Part shown: in pieces, positions 56,684 to 64,000 of the stretch
How positions within the stretch are numbered: position 1 is the stretch's first letter
How the letters are laid out: each line of letters begins with the position of its first letter
Assembly: GCA_026168605.1 (NCBI GenBank)
Contig: JAPFDX010000005.1
Span: 58,463 to 122,462, forward strand
DNA: 64,000 nt
Reading direction: 5' to 3'
From: Roseburia sp.
Lineage (GTDB): Bacteria; Bacillota; Clostridia; Lachnospirales; Lachnospiraceae
Position numbers and translations under genes: made by a program
The notes under the pieces: generated by a model
Database searches by the model: none
Seen by the model: only the letters and a program-made list of their open reading frames with translations
Told to the model about the DNA's origin: nothing

Positions 56684-57325
56684 ATGGACACAAATCACAC
56701 AGCAGGCAGCCGTGTGGCTGCACAAGGCAGGGCGCGGCGAATGGGGAGTATAAGGTATCTTGCGGTGACGGCGATGCTCTCCGCGGTTGCATTTATTCTG
56801 ATGTTTCTGGAATTTCCGATCCCGTTTCTGATCCCGGGCTTTATCAAGATGGATATTTCTGAGCTTCCGGCGTTGGTCGGCGCGTTTGCGATGGGACCGG
56901 TCTGCGGCGTGCTGGTCTGCCTGGTGAAGAACCTTTTGCACCTATTTGTCACGACGACGGGAGGCGTCGGCGAACTGTCGAACTTCCTGCTTGGCGCATC
57001 GTTTGTGCTGATCGCAGGTCTTGTCTACCGGAAGAACAAGACGCGCAAAAATGCGATCATAGGATCGGTGGCAGGTGCGGCAGTGATGGCGGTATGCAGC
57101 GTTTTGGTCAACTATTTCCTGACCTATCCGGTTTACTACAACTTTATGCCGCAGGAAATGGTGCTCTCGATGTATCAGGCGATCCTGCCGTCAATGAAAA
57201 ATATCCTGGAATGTCTGATCTGCTTTAATATGCCGTTTACCTTTGTCAAGGGGCTGTTTTCCGTGGGGATCACCGTTTTGATCTACAAGCATATTTCGCC
57301 GGTCCTAAAAGGAAACCGGCACTGA
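56684..57325 (+). CDS. ribU: Riboflavin ECF transporter S component RibU
   Basis: A 213-aa membrane protein with about six helices that binds riboflavin for an energy-coupling factor importer. The stretch LAVTAMLSAVAFILMFLEFPIPFLIPGFIKMDISELPALVGAFAMGPVCG, cited here only in part, is the typical RibU N-terminal half; later LKNIL and MPFTFVKGLF correspond to the last helices. Identity is reinforced by the FMN riboswitch immediately upstream. RBS AAGGAGA before ATG 56684. The ATPases and EcfT are encoded elsewhere. Confidence 0.93.
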   Translation: MDTNHTAGSRVAAQGRARRMGSIRYLAVTAMLSAVAFILMFLEFPIPFLIPGFIKMDISELPALVGAFAMGPVCGVLVCLVKNLLHLFVTTTGGVGELSNFLLGASFVLIAGLVYRKNKTRKNAIIGSVAGAAVMAVCSVLVNYFLTYPVYYNFMPQEMVLSMYQAILPSMKNILECLICFNMPFTFVKGLFSVGITVLIYKHISPVLKGNRH

Positions 57326-57332
57326 GATCGGA

Positions 57333-57369
57333 AGAAAAGACGCTGTCGCGATAGCGTCTTTTCTTTTTG
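57333..57369 (+). terminator. Rho-independent terminator after ribU
   Basis: AGAAAAGACGCT (57333-57344) pairs with AGCGTCTTTTCT (57353-57364), then TTTTT. Confidence 0.85.
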
Positions 57370-57378
57370 CGCAAAAAA

Positions 57379-57387
57379 TGATATACT
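57379..57387 (+). promoter_or_regulatory. Extended -10 promoter of the YcxB-like gene
   Basis: TGATATACT (57379-57387) about 28 bp before the start codon; no clear -35. It would serve the following tsaE-tsaB-rimI genes too. Confidence 0.45.
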
Positions 57388-57414
57388 CTAAAAATACGAT
57401 AGGAGGACTGACAG

Positions 57415-57921
57415 ATGGCAGTGGAATTTGACATAAAGCTGACGGTGAAGGATATGTACCGCTTTAAGATGCACCAGATTTATGCGGGCGTGCAGGGCTG
57501 GATCTCTGTGCTGGCGGCGGCGCTTTTGTTCTGGCTGGCGGTGGACAGCTACGGGGAAGTGACCGCGGGACGCACGGCGCTCTATGTGCTGTTTGGGATC
57601 CTGTTTCTTTTTTATTTTCCACTCACGCTCTATCTCCGTGCGAAGCAGAGCATCGCGGCGTCCAAGGTGCTTCAGGGAACGCTGCACTTTGCCGTTGGTG
57701 AGACGGGATTCACCGTCTCGCAGGGGGAAGAGACTGCGGAACTGAAATGGGAGCAGATCTACCGGATGGTTGCCACGCGGCACAATGTGCTGGTGTACAG
57801 CAGCCGCATCCACGCCTATGTGATCCCGCGGCAGCAGCTTGGAGCAGACTACGGGGCTCTGGCGGCGCTTGCGAACCGCAGGCTGGAGAAGCACCGTGTA
57901 AAAATGCGCGAAACATTGTAG
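57415..57921 (+). CDS. YcxB-like membrane protein
   Basis: A 168-aa protein with two helices (about 28-44 and 55-75) and a soluble C-terminal part (about 85-168) with GTLHFAVGETGFTVSQGEETAELKWEQIYRMVATRHNVLVY. This pattern fits the YcxB-like family, whose function is unknown. It lies 17 bp before tsaE and probably shares its transcript. Confidence 0.72.
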   Translation: MAVEFDIKLTVKDMYRFKMHQIYAGVQGWISVLAAALLFWLAVDSYGEVTAGRTALYVLFGILFLFYFPLTLYLRAKQSIAASKVLQGTLHFAVGETGFTVSQGEETAELKWEQIYRMVATRHNVLVYSSRIHAYVIPRQQLGADYGALAALANRRLEKHRVKMRETL

Positions 57922-57938
57922 GAAATGGAGCAGGAATG

Positions 57939-58373
57939 ATGAGTGAGACAGTTTATGAGACATATTCGCCGGAGGAGACGCACGCGCTCGGCAAAAGCAT
58001 CGGCGAGCGCGCCTTTGCCGGGGAAGTATACACGCTGACGGGAGATCTTGGAGTGGGCAAGACCGTGTTCACGCAGGGGATCGCGGAGGGGCTCGGCATT
58101 GAGGAATCCGTGTGCAGCCCGACGTTTACCATCGTGCAGGTTTATGAAGGGGGACGTCTGCCCTTTTACCATTTTGACGTCTACCGCATTGGCGACGTCG
58201 AGGAGATGGACGAGATCGGGTACGAGGATTATTTTTACGGGGACGGTCTGTGCATGATCGAGTGGGCGAACCTGATCGAGGAGATACTGCCGGAGCACCG
58301 TCATGAGGTGACGATCGAGAAAGATCTGGAAAAAGGTTTTGAGTACCGCAGGATTACGATAAGAGAGTACTAG
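57939..58373 (+). CDS. tsaE: tRNA t6A biosynthesis ATPase TsaE
   Basis: A 144-aa P-loop ATPase, essential for N6-threonylcarbamoyladenosine (t6A37) synthesis with TsaB and TsaD. Walker A is GDLGVGKT, followed by CSPTFTIVQVYEGG and FYHFDVYRI, the family signature. Two tandem ATGs (57936, 57939) are possible; the second has better spacing from GGAG. The rest of the t6A set follows: tsaB 10 bp downstream and tsaD at 61361. Confidence 0.94.
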   Translation: MSETVYETYSPEETHALGKSIGERAFAGEVYTLTGDLGVGKTVFTQGIAEGLGIEESVCSPTFTIVQVYEGGRLPFYHFDVYRIGDVEEMDEIGYEDYFYGDGLCMIEWANLIEEILPEHRHEVTIEKDLEKGFEYRRITIREY

Positions 58374-58382
58374 GAGGCAGCG

Positions 58383-59108
58383 ATGAAATTATTGGGACTG
58401 GACAGCTCGGGGCTGGTGGCGAGTGTCGCCGTCGTCTCGGACGGGGATCTTTTGGGCGAATATACCGTAAATTATAAAAAGACGCACTCCCAGACGCTTC
58501 TGCCGATGCTGCACGAGGTGGCGGGGATGATCGAGCTTGACCTTGCGACGATCGACGGGATCGCGATCGCGGGAGGACCGGGATCCTTTACCGGACTGCG
58601 TATCGGTTCTGCGACGGCAAAGGGGCTGGGGCTCGCGCTGGATAAGCCGGTGGTCAGCGTGCCGACGGTGGATGCGCTCGCATATAATCTGGTCGGACAC
58701 CGCGACATGGTGTGTCCGCTGATGGATGCCCGCAGAAACCAGACTTACACGGGACTTTACCGTTTCGACGGAAATGAGATGGGGGTCGTGAGGGAGCAGT
58801 GCGCGGTCGGCATTGATGAGATCGTGGAGGACATCAACGCGCACGGCGAGGCAGTAGTATTTCTGGGTGACGGCGTTCCGGTATTCCGGGCGTATCTGGA
58901 GGAACACCTGAATGTGCCGCACTCGTTTGCGCCGGCACATCTGAATAAGCAGCGGGCAGGCGCGGTCGCAGCGCTGGGACTGCGCTATATGGCAGAGGGG
59001 CGTGTGGAGACCGCGGATGCGCATAAGCCGGAGTATCTGCGGCTGTCACAGGCGGAGCGCGAGCGAAATGAGCAGCAGAAGGCGGCTGCAGAGGGGGAAA
59101 AATCATGA
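58383..59108 (+). CDS. tsaB: tRNA t6A biosynthesis protein TsaB
   Basis: A 241-aa ASKHA-fold protein without catalytic residues that bridges TsaD and TsaE in the t6A complex. Motifs: LLGLDSSGLVASVAVVSDG and AIAGGPGSFTGLRIGSATAKGLG. The gene overlaps rimI by 4 bp. The C-terminal tail (AEREREQQKAAAEGEKS-like) is Glu/Gln/Lys-rich and not part of the fold. Confidence 0.94.
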   Translation: MKLLGLDSSGLVASVAVVSDGDLLGEYTVNYKKTHSQTLLPMLHEVAGMIELDLATIDGIAIAGGPGSFTGLRIGSATAKGLGLALDKPVVSVPTVDALAYNLVGHRDMVCPLMDARRNQTYTGLYRFDGNEMGVVREQCAVGIDEIVEDINAHGEAVVFLGDGVPVFRAYLEEHLNVPHSFAPAHLNKQRAGAVAALGLRYMAEGRVETADAHKPEYLRLSQAERERNEQQKAAAEGEKS

Positions 59109-59542
59109 TCCGTGTGCGGAAGATGCGTGCGGAGGACGCCGCAGAAGCGGCGGCTTTGGAAGCGCAGATTTTTTCACAGCCGTGGAGCGAAAAAGGTTTC
59201 CTCGACGCGTTAAACCTTCCGAACACCATTTTTCTGGTGGCAAAGGAGGACGGAGCGCTCGCGGGCTACATCGGGATGTATATTTCCCTGGACGAGGGGG
59301 AGATTACGAATGTTGCAGTGGCGCCGCAGTTTCGGCGCCGGGGAGTCGGTACGCAGCTTATTGAGGAGATCAGGCGGGAAGCCGCGGCGCATGGCGTGAC
59401 GTCCATCGTCCTTGAGGTGCGCGTCTCCAATGAGGGCGCGATCCTGCTGTACGAGAAATGCGGATTCAGGGACTGTGGCGTGCGCAGGGGCTTTTATGAG
59501 CTGCCGAAGGAGGACGCCCGCATCATGGTGTGCCGCCAGTAA
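59105..59542 (+). CDS. rimI: Ribosomal protein S18 N-acetyltransferase RimI
   Basis: A 145-aa GNAT acetyltransferase. The acetyl-CoA loop is VAPQFRRRGVGTQLIEEI (about 80-97), and the C-terminal YEKCGFRDCGVRRGFYELP is typical of RimI. RimI acetylates the N-terminus of ribosomal protein S18. It overlaps tsaB, the conserved tsaB-rimI order in Bacillota. Confidence 0.92.
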   Translation: MIRVRKMRAEDAAEAAALEAQIFSQPWSEKGFLDALNLPNTIFLVAKEDGALAGYIGMYISLDEGEITNVAVAPQFRRRGVGTQLIEEIRREAAAHGVTSIVLEVRVSNEGAILLYEKCGFRDCGVRRGFYELPKEDARIMVCRQ

Positions 59543-59615
59543 TTACCACTATATATGGGTAGAAGTTCTTTATATAATGTGTAGGAAATCACATCGACGG
59601 AATGGAGGAATTTCT

Positions 59616-59846
59616 ATGAGCAGAAAAGAGGGTATGATCTATTGTAACCGTTGCGGCAGGGTGATCTGCGCAGAGGAGCGGCAGGATATGACTTCATTTC
59701 TCGCCGTGCGCAAGAACTGGGGTTATTTTTCCAATCAAAAGGACGGAATGTGTTACAGCGCGGATCTGTGCGAGAACTGCTGCGATGCGCTGGCGGGGGA
59801 GTTTGTGATAGCGCCCACGGTGGAAGAAAATACAGAGTTGGTATAA
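59616..59846 (+). CDS. Small cysteine-rich protein (possible zinc ribbon)
   Basis: A 76-aa protein with two Cys pairs, YCNRCGR (near 10) and LCENCCD (near 54), as in a zinc-ribbon-like fold. ATG 59616 follows GGAGGAATTTCT. It is separated from rimI by 73 bp and followed after 11 bp by rnz. No homologue is recognised; function unknown. Confidence 0.7.
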   Translation: MSRKEGMIYCNRCGRVICAEERQDMTSFLAVRKNWGYFSNQKDGMCYSADLCENCCDALAGEFVIAPTVEENTELV

Positions 59847-59857
59847 AGGAGAAATTC

Positions 59858-60772
59858 ATGTTAGATGTATGTCTTTTGGGGACGGGAGGGATGATGCCTC
59901 TTCCGCGCCGTTTTCTGACAGCGGCGATGATGCGTTACAATGGCAGCAGTCTGCTGATCGACTGCGGGGAGGGCACGCAGGTGGCGATCAAGGAAAAAGG
60001 CTGGACATTTAAGCCGATCGATATCGTCTGCTTCACGCACTACCACGCCGACCACATCAGCGGACTGCCGGGGCTGCTCTTGACGATGGGAAATGCGGAG
60101 CGCACAGAGCCGCTGCTCATGATCGGACCAAAAGGTCTGGAGCGCGTGGTGGGGGCTCTCCGGGTGATCGCGCCGGAGCTGCCGTTTGAGATCCGGTGTC
60201 TGGAGATCACAGAACCGGAGGCGGACTTTGAGATCAACGGCTACCACATCCATGCCTTCCGCGTCAACCACAATATCGCCTGCTACGGCTATTCCGTGGA
60301 GATCAGGCGCGCGGGCAGATTTCAGGTCGAGCAGGCAAAGGAGAACGGTATTCCGCAGAAATTCTGGAGCCGCCTGCAAAAAGGTGAGACGATCACCGGG
60401 GAGGACGGAACGGTCTATACGCCGGAAATGGTGCTGGGGCCCCCGAGAAAAGGGATCAAGGTGACCTACTGTACGGACACCAGACCGACCGCATCGCTGG
60501 TGCGCGCGGCGGAGGCGTCCGATCTGTTGATCTGCGAGGGGATGTACGCGGAGCCGGATAAGCTTGTGAAGGCAAAACAGTATAAGCATATGACATTTTA
60601 TGAGGCGGCGGAGATCGCGGCGCGTGCAAATGTGCGGCAGATGTGGCTGACCCATTTCTCGCCGTCGCTGGTGCGTGCGGACGAGTATATGCCGAAGGTG
60701 CATGAAATCTTTGAAAACGCCTGCCTCGGCAAAGACGGGAAGTCTGTGGAGCTGTTGTTTGAGGGAGACTGA
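59858..60772 (+). CDS. rnz: Ribonuclease Z
   Basis: A 304-aa metallo-beta-lactamase-fold tRNase Z that removes tRNA 3' trailers. The zinc motif is THYHADHISGLPGLL (about 60-74); N-terminal LLGTGGMMPLPRRFLTA and the later FRVNHNIACYGYSV, YCTDTRPT and MWLTHFSPSL provide the other ligands. ATG 59858 is preceded by AAAGGAGAAATTC. Downstream is a small unknown gene, then tsaD. Confidence 0.94.
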   Translation: MLDVCLLGTGGMMPLPRRFLTAAMMRYNGSSLLIDCGEGTQVAIKEKGWTFKPIDIVCFTHYHADHISGLPGLLLTMGNAERTEPLLMIGPKGLERVVGALRVIAPELPFEIRCLEITEPEADFEINGYHIHAFRVNHNIACYGYSVEIRRAGRFQVEQAKENGIPQKFWSRLQKGETITGEDGTVYTPEMVLGPPRKGIKVTYCTDTRPTASLVRAAEASDLLICEGMYAEPDKLVKAKQYKHMTFYEAAEIAARANVRQMWLTHFSPSLVRADEYMPKVHEIFENACLGKDGKSVELLFEGD

Positions 60773-60786
60773 GAGGAGGGTTACAA

Positions 60787-61368
60787 ATGAAGAAAAAAAA
60801 CACGGGAAGATGGATCATTGCGGCAGTTGCGGTTGTGCTGATCGTGGGCGCATACTACTATTTTGCGGTGTACCGCAATGCGCAGAAGGGGGATGAGACG
60901 ACGCTCACGGAGGTGCAGAAGGTCATCACCAAGGATTTGGAAGAAAACTATCCGGCGACGCCGCGCGAGGTTGTGAAGTACTACAACCGGATCATAAACT
61001 GCTTCTACAACGAGGAATATACGGAGGATGAGCTGTATGATCTGGGGGATCAGGCGCGTATGCTGTTTGATGAGGAACTGCTTGCAAACAATCCGCGGGA
61101 TTCGTATTTTGCTGCACTCAAGGCGGATATCGCAAGCTATGAGGAAGCGTCGCGGGTGATCATGAGCAGCGATGTCTGCGACAGCAATGACGTACACTAC
61201 CAGACGGTTGACGGGGCTGAGTGCGCATATGTGTCGGCATCCTATTTTATTGACGAGAACAAGACATACAGCCGTACCAACCAGATGTATGTGCTGAGAA
61301 AAGACGAGGATGGAAACTGGAAGATTCTGGTATTCTATCAGATTGAAGGAGATTCTTCCAATGAGTGA
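60787..61368 (+). CDS. Membrane-anchored protein of unknown function
   Basis: A 193-aa protein with one N-terminal TM helix (about 9-28, [21 protein letters not shown]) and an extracellular helical domain with conserved aromatic residues ([33 protein letters not shown]). It resembles the lineage-restricted DUF6715 type in Lachnospiraceae, but that assignment is tentative. It overlaps tsaD by 8 bp. Function unknown. Confidence 0.7.
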   Translation: MKKKNTGRWIIAAVAVVLIVGAYYYFAVYRNAQKGDETTLTEVQKVITKDLEENYPATPREVVKYYNRIINCFYNEEYTEDELYDLGDQARMLFDEELLANNPRDSYFAALKADIASYEEASRVIMSSDVCDSNDVHYQTVDGAECAYVSASYFIDENKTYSRTNQMYVLRKDEDGNWKILVFYQIEGDSSNE

Positions 61369-62383
61369 TGAGATAAAGATACTTGCAATCGAAAGCTCCT
61401 GCGACGAGACGGCTGCCGCAGTGGTGGTCAACGGGCGCGAGGTGCGCTCCAACATCATTTCCTCACAGATTGCCCTCCACACCTTGTATGGCGGGGTAGT
61501 GCCGGAGATCGCATCGCGAAAGCATATCGAGAAAATAAACCAGGTTATCCGGCAGGCGCTGCTGGAAGCGGACACTTCGCTGGATGAGATCGACGCCATT
61601 GGCGTCACCTATGGCCCGGGACTGGTCGGGGCGCTTTTGGTGGGCGTGGCGGAGGCAAAGGCGATCAGCTATGCGAGAAATATCCCGCTGGTCGGAGTGC
61701 ATCATATCGAGGGGCACATCAGTGCGAATTACATCGAGAACAGAGAATTGGAACCGCCGTTTTTGTGCCTGGTCGTATCGGGCGGCCATACGCACCTGGT
61801 GCGCGTGCTCGATTACGGCAGATACGAGATACTTGGAAAAACAAGGGATGACGCGGCAGGGGAGGCGTTTGACAAGGTTGCCCGTGCGATCGGACTCGGG
61901 TATCCCGGGGGTCCTAAGATCGAGAAGGTGTCACATGAGGGGAATCCCCATGCGGTGGAGTTCCCGCGCGCAAAAATCGCAGACGGGCCGTATGATTTCA
62001 GCTTTAGCGGACTGAAATCGGCGGTGCTCAATTACCTGAACCAGTGCCAGATGAAGGGTATCCCCATTGTGCAGGCAGACATCGCGGCATCCTTCCAGAA
62101 GGCGGTGACAGATGTGCTGATCGGAAACGCGATGAAGGCGATCGACGAATTTGGCGCAGACAAATTTGCCATTGCGGGAGGTGTGGCGTCAAACGCTACG
62201 CTGCGCGAGGGGATGCGGGAGGCGTGCAGGAAGCGCGGCGTGGAATTTTATTATCCGTCCCCGGTATTCTGTACCGATAATGCGGCGATGATCGGCGTGG
62301 CAGCCTACTATGATTTTATCAATGGAAAAAGGGATGGACTGGACCTGAATGCAGTTCCGAACCTGAAACTGGGAGAGCGGTAA
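61361..62383 (+). CDS. tsaD: tRNA t6A transferase TsaD
   Basis: A 340-aa catalytic subunit that transfers the threonylcarbamoyl group to A37 of ANN-decoding tRNAs. Motifs: [19 protein letters not shown], iron ligands in [11 protein letters not shown], and the C-terminal [10 protein letters not shown] and [19 protein letters not shown] 61361 lies within the end of the preceding gene, after GAAGGA. The ispD gene starts 2 bp after its stop. Confidence 0.97.
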   Translation: MSDEIKILAIESSCDETAAAVVVNGREVRSNIISSQIALHTLYGGVVPEIASRKHIEKINQVIRQALLEADTSLDEIDAIGVTYGPGLVGALLVGVAEAKAISYARNIPLVGVHHIEGHISANYIENRELEPPFLCLVVSGGHTHLVRVLDYGRYEILGKTRDDAAGEAFDKVARAIGLGYPGGPKIEKVSHEGNPHAVEFPRAKIADGPYDFSFSGLKSAVLNYLNQCQMKGIPIVQADIAASFQKAVTDVLIGNAMKAIDEFGADKFAIAGGVASNATLREGMREACRKRGVEFYYPSPVFCTDNAAMIGVAAYYDFINGKRDGLDLNAVPNLKLGER

Positions 62384-62384
62384 A

Positions 62385-63089
62385 ATGAAAGAGAAGATTA
62401 CGGCGGTTGTTCTGGCTGCGGGGAGCGGCAGACGGATGAACAGCGCGGTGCCGAAACAGTATCTGCTGCTGGACGGCAGACCCGTGCTCTATTACACATT
62501 GCGCGCATTTGAGGAGAGCGCTGTGACGGACATCGTGCTCGTGATAGGCGCGGATGAAATAGAATATTGCAGACAGGAGTTTGTGGAGAAATACAGACTG
62601 TCGAAGATTGTGGCGGTTGTTGCGGGCGGCAGGGAGCGCTATCACTCCGTCTATGAAGGACTGAAGGCGGCAGCGGGATCGGATTATGTGCTGATCCACG
62701 ACGGTGCGCGGCCCTTTGTGACGGCAGATGTGATCGCACGGAGTATTGAGGCGGTGAAAGTGTGCGGTGCCTGCGTGGCAGGTATGCCGGTCAAGGATAC
62801 GATCAAGGTCGTGGATGCGGACGGTCTGGTAAAGGAGACCCCTGCGCGCAGTACGTTGTGGCAGATACAGACGCCGCAGAGCTTTTCCTGCCCGCTGATC
62901 ACCCGTGCTTATAAGGAAATGATCGCGTCATGCAACACATCCTCCGTCACGGACGACGCGATGGTGCTGGAACAGATGACCGGGCAGAGAGTCCGTGTGA
63001 TCGAGGGCGACTACCGCAATATCAAGATCACAACGCCGGAGGATCTGCTGGTCGCAGAAGCATATCTGAAAGATGTTGAAAAAAAGTGA
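62385..63089 (+). CDS. ispD: 2-C-methyl-D-erythritol 4-phosphate cytidylyltransferase
   Basis: A 234-aa enzyme of the MEP isoprenoid pathway that makes CDP-ME from MEP and CTP. The N-terminal nucleotide loop AVVLAAGSGRRMNSAVPKQYLLLDGRPVLYYTL, IHDGARPFV and TPQSFSCPLITRAY are family motifs. IspF is not adjacent, and the frame ends at 63089, so it is a single-domain IspD. Last gene before the tRNA/rRNA cluster. Confidence 0.94.
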   Translation: MKEKITAVVLAAGSGRRMNSAVPKQYLLLDGRPVLYYTLRAFEESAVTDIVLVIGADEIEYCRQEFVEKYRLSKIVAVVAGGRERYHSVYEGLKAAAGSDYVLIHDGARPFVTADVIARSIEAVKVCGACVAGMPVKDTIKVVDADGLVKETPARSTLWQIQTPQSFSCPLITRAYKEMIASCNTSSVTDDAMVLEQMTGQRVRVIEGDYRNIKITTPEDLLVAEAYLKDVEKK

Positions 63090-63098
63090 AAAAAGTTG

Positions 63099-63127
63099 TT
63101 GACACCAAAGTATTTGGATGGTAATAT
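63099..63127 (+). promoter_or_regulatory. Strong promoter of the tRNA-Ser genes
   Basis: TTGACA (63099-63104), 17-bp spacer, TAATAT (63122-63127), preceded by an A-rich stretch and the block AAAAGTTG. The same block precedes the two rrn promoters downstream. Confidence 0.75.
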
Positions 63128-63155
63128 TGTTTGTGCACTGATTTGAGCGCGATAC

Positions 63156-63241
63156 GGAGAGGTATCGAAGTGGTCATAACGAGGCGGTCTTGAAAACCGT
63201 TTGTCCGAAAGGGCGCGTGGGTTCGAATCCCACCCTCTCCG
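63156..63241 (+). tRNA. tRNA-Ser(TGA)
   Basis: An 86-nt cloverleaf: acceptor GGAGAGG pairs with CCTCTCC, the anticodon loop is CT-TGA-AA (anticodon 63191-63193), T-arm GTGGGTTCGAATCCCAC, and a long class II variable arm (TTTGTCCGAAAGGGCGC). CCA is not encoded. Confidence 0.96.
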
Positions 63242-63305
63242 CTGTTGATACCGAGACATTTGAGTATGTGCTCCATATCGACAGAATCATATGTTTATTT
63301 TATTC

Positions 63306-63395
63306 GGAGAAGTACCCAAGCTGGCCGAAGGGACACCCCTGGAAAGGGTGCAGGTCGTTAACAGCGGCGCGAGGGTTCAAATCCCTCCTTCTCCG
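63306..63395 (+). tRNA. tRNA-Ser(GGA)
   Basis: A 90-nt class II tRNA: acceptor GGAGAAG pairs with CTTCTCC, anticodon stem CACCC/GGGTG with loop CT-GGA-AA, T-arm GAGGGTTCAAATCCCTC, and a long variable arm (CAGGTCGTTAACAGCGGCGC). CCA is not encoded. It is about 65 bp from the previous tRNA-Ser. Confidence 0.96.
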
Positions 63396-63459
63396 CTGCT
63401 TGGTGCGTTGGATGCGATGTTGACAGCTCGAAAGAACTTGAAAAAAGTCGAAAAAGTTG

Positions 63460-63491
63460 TTGACAAAGAGCAAAAGATGTGATAGTATAAT
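63460..63491 (+). promoter_or_regulatory. rrn promoter P1
   Basis: TTGACA (63460-63465), 17-bp spacer, TAGTAT (63483-63488), overlapped by TATAAT (63486-63491). Preceded by an A-rich stretch (AAAAAAGTCGAAAAAGTTG), which resembles an UP element. Confidence 0.75.
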
Positions 63492-63561
63492 CAAGCTAAC
63501 CGCGAGCCGGAAACGGAGCGCAAAGCACTTTGAAAAAAGTGATTAAAAAAGAAAAAAGTTG

Positions 63562-63590
63562 TTGACAAAACTGATTCGAAGTGATATAGT
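63562..63590 (+). promoter_or_regulatory. rrn promoter P2
   Basis: TTGACA (63562-63567), 17-bp spacer, TATAGT (63585-63590), after a run AAAAAAGAAAAAAGTTG. Tandem rrn promoters are usual in Bacillota. The spacer from P2 to 16S (about 250 nt) holds the leader. Confidence 0.8.
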
Positions 63591-63594
63591 AAAT

Positions 63595-63846
63595 AAGCTG
63601 TCACCGAGAACGGAGGACAACAAAAAGCACATTGATAACTGAACAGTGAACAGACCTTGAAAGATTCAATGGTGAACAAAAAGTTCACATTAGAAGAAAA
63701 CAACGTTTTCTTCATGAGATTTCAGGCTGTCAGATAAATTTTATTTGACAGACGGACGCTTCTGTTGAAAGACAGAAGAACCTTAAAACAGTAAATACTG
63801 GTAAAAACCAGAAAAAAGCCAGAAAATATCTGGACAGGAAAAACTT
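63595..63846 (+). other. 16S rRNA leader with processing stems
   Basis: No gene. It has an anti-termination boxA-like segment (GCACATTGATAACTGAACAG, 63627-63646), and hairpins GTGAAC/GTTCAC (from 63672), GAAGAAAAC/GTTTTCTTC (63693 on), CTGTCAGATAAA/TTTATTTGACAG (63727-63751) and CTTCTGT/ACAGAAG (63759-63778). These are expected RNase III/leader structures. Confidence 0.6.

Positions 63847-64000
<154 letters not shown>

Noticed and set aside
63011..63276. Open frames across the tRNA-Ser gene on the minus strand
   Set aside because: They are produced by the tRNA sequence; no RBS and no protein-like composition.
63190..63482. Open frames running through the two tRNA-Ser genes on the plus strand
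   Set aside because: They cover tRNA and promoter sequence only.

Overview
The window comes from a chromosome of a motile, butyrate-forming anaerobe of the Bacillota, most likely Lachnospiraceae (Clostridium cluster XIVa). The evidence is a thl-hbd-bcd-etfB-etfA cluster, an mbl-flgF-flgG block, clostridial codon and RBS style (strong AGGAGG sites, many GCG/CTG codons), and a 16S rRNA 5' end of clostridial type. Genus cannot be fixed from this. Nearly all of it is ordinary core or metabolic sequence. The one clearly foreign-looking stretch is an AT-rich two-gene insert at about 9.1-10.95 kb.

Layout. 1-9.1 kb: the 3' end of secA, an FprA-type flavodiiron protein, then a Bce-like two-component system with an ATPase and two large FtsX-type permeases (antimicrobial peptide sensing/detoxification type). 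9.1-10.95 kb: a HipA/HipT-like kinase followed by a protein joining a HipA N-subdomain (HipS-like) to a HIRAN domain, preceded by a perfect GAAC-N4-GTTC LexA-type box. 10.95-15.9 kb: uvrB (also with a near-perfect LexA-type box) and uvrA. 16-19.2 kb: mbl, two flagellar rod/hook genes and a rod-binding protein, with a sigma-28 type promoter overlapping the mbl stop codon. 19.2-23 kb: recD2 and a GH25 muramidase whose SH3b tail is cut off by an in-frame TAG.

23-32.6 kb: a sugar ABC importer, a GH2 beta-galactosidase and a YesN/YesM two-component pair, together a glycan-use locus. 32.6-35.5 kb: a hairpin-rich spacer, a degenerate HD-GYP-like protein and a coiled-coil cell-wall hydrolase read divergently from overlapping promoters. 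35.5-41.1 kb: the butyrate genes, with two abutting Rex-type operators in front of thl and no crt. 41.2-44.8 kb: an ECF S component, an Mrp/Nbp35 ATPase, and a LytTR-LiaF-like-DUF4097 operon. 44.8-52 kb: a membrane-bound AraC regulator, a second sugar ABC importer and a DUF4091 (GH123-like) protein. 52-57.4 kb: an NCS2 uracil/xanthine permease, a DUF2752 protein, Tex, and an FMN riboswitch controlling ribU. 57.4-63.1 kb: the t6A genes tsaE, tsaB and tsaD with rimI, plus rnz, ispD and small unknowns. 63.1-64 kb: two tRNA-Ser genes, tandem rrn promoters and the start of a 16S rRNA gene.

The most interesting points are the SOS-box-linked HipT-like/HipS-HIRAN module, the double Rex operator in front of the butyrate genes, the amber-interrupted muramidase, and the operator-like palindrome plus 11-bp repeats in front of the two-permease Bce-like transporter. 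All calls are from reading the sequence; no database search was run.
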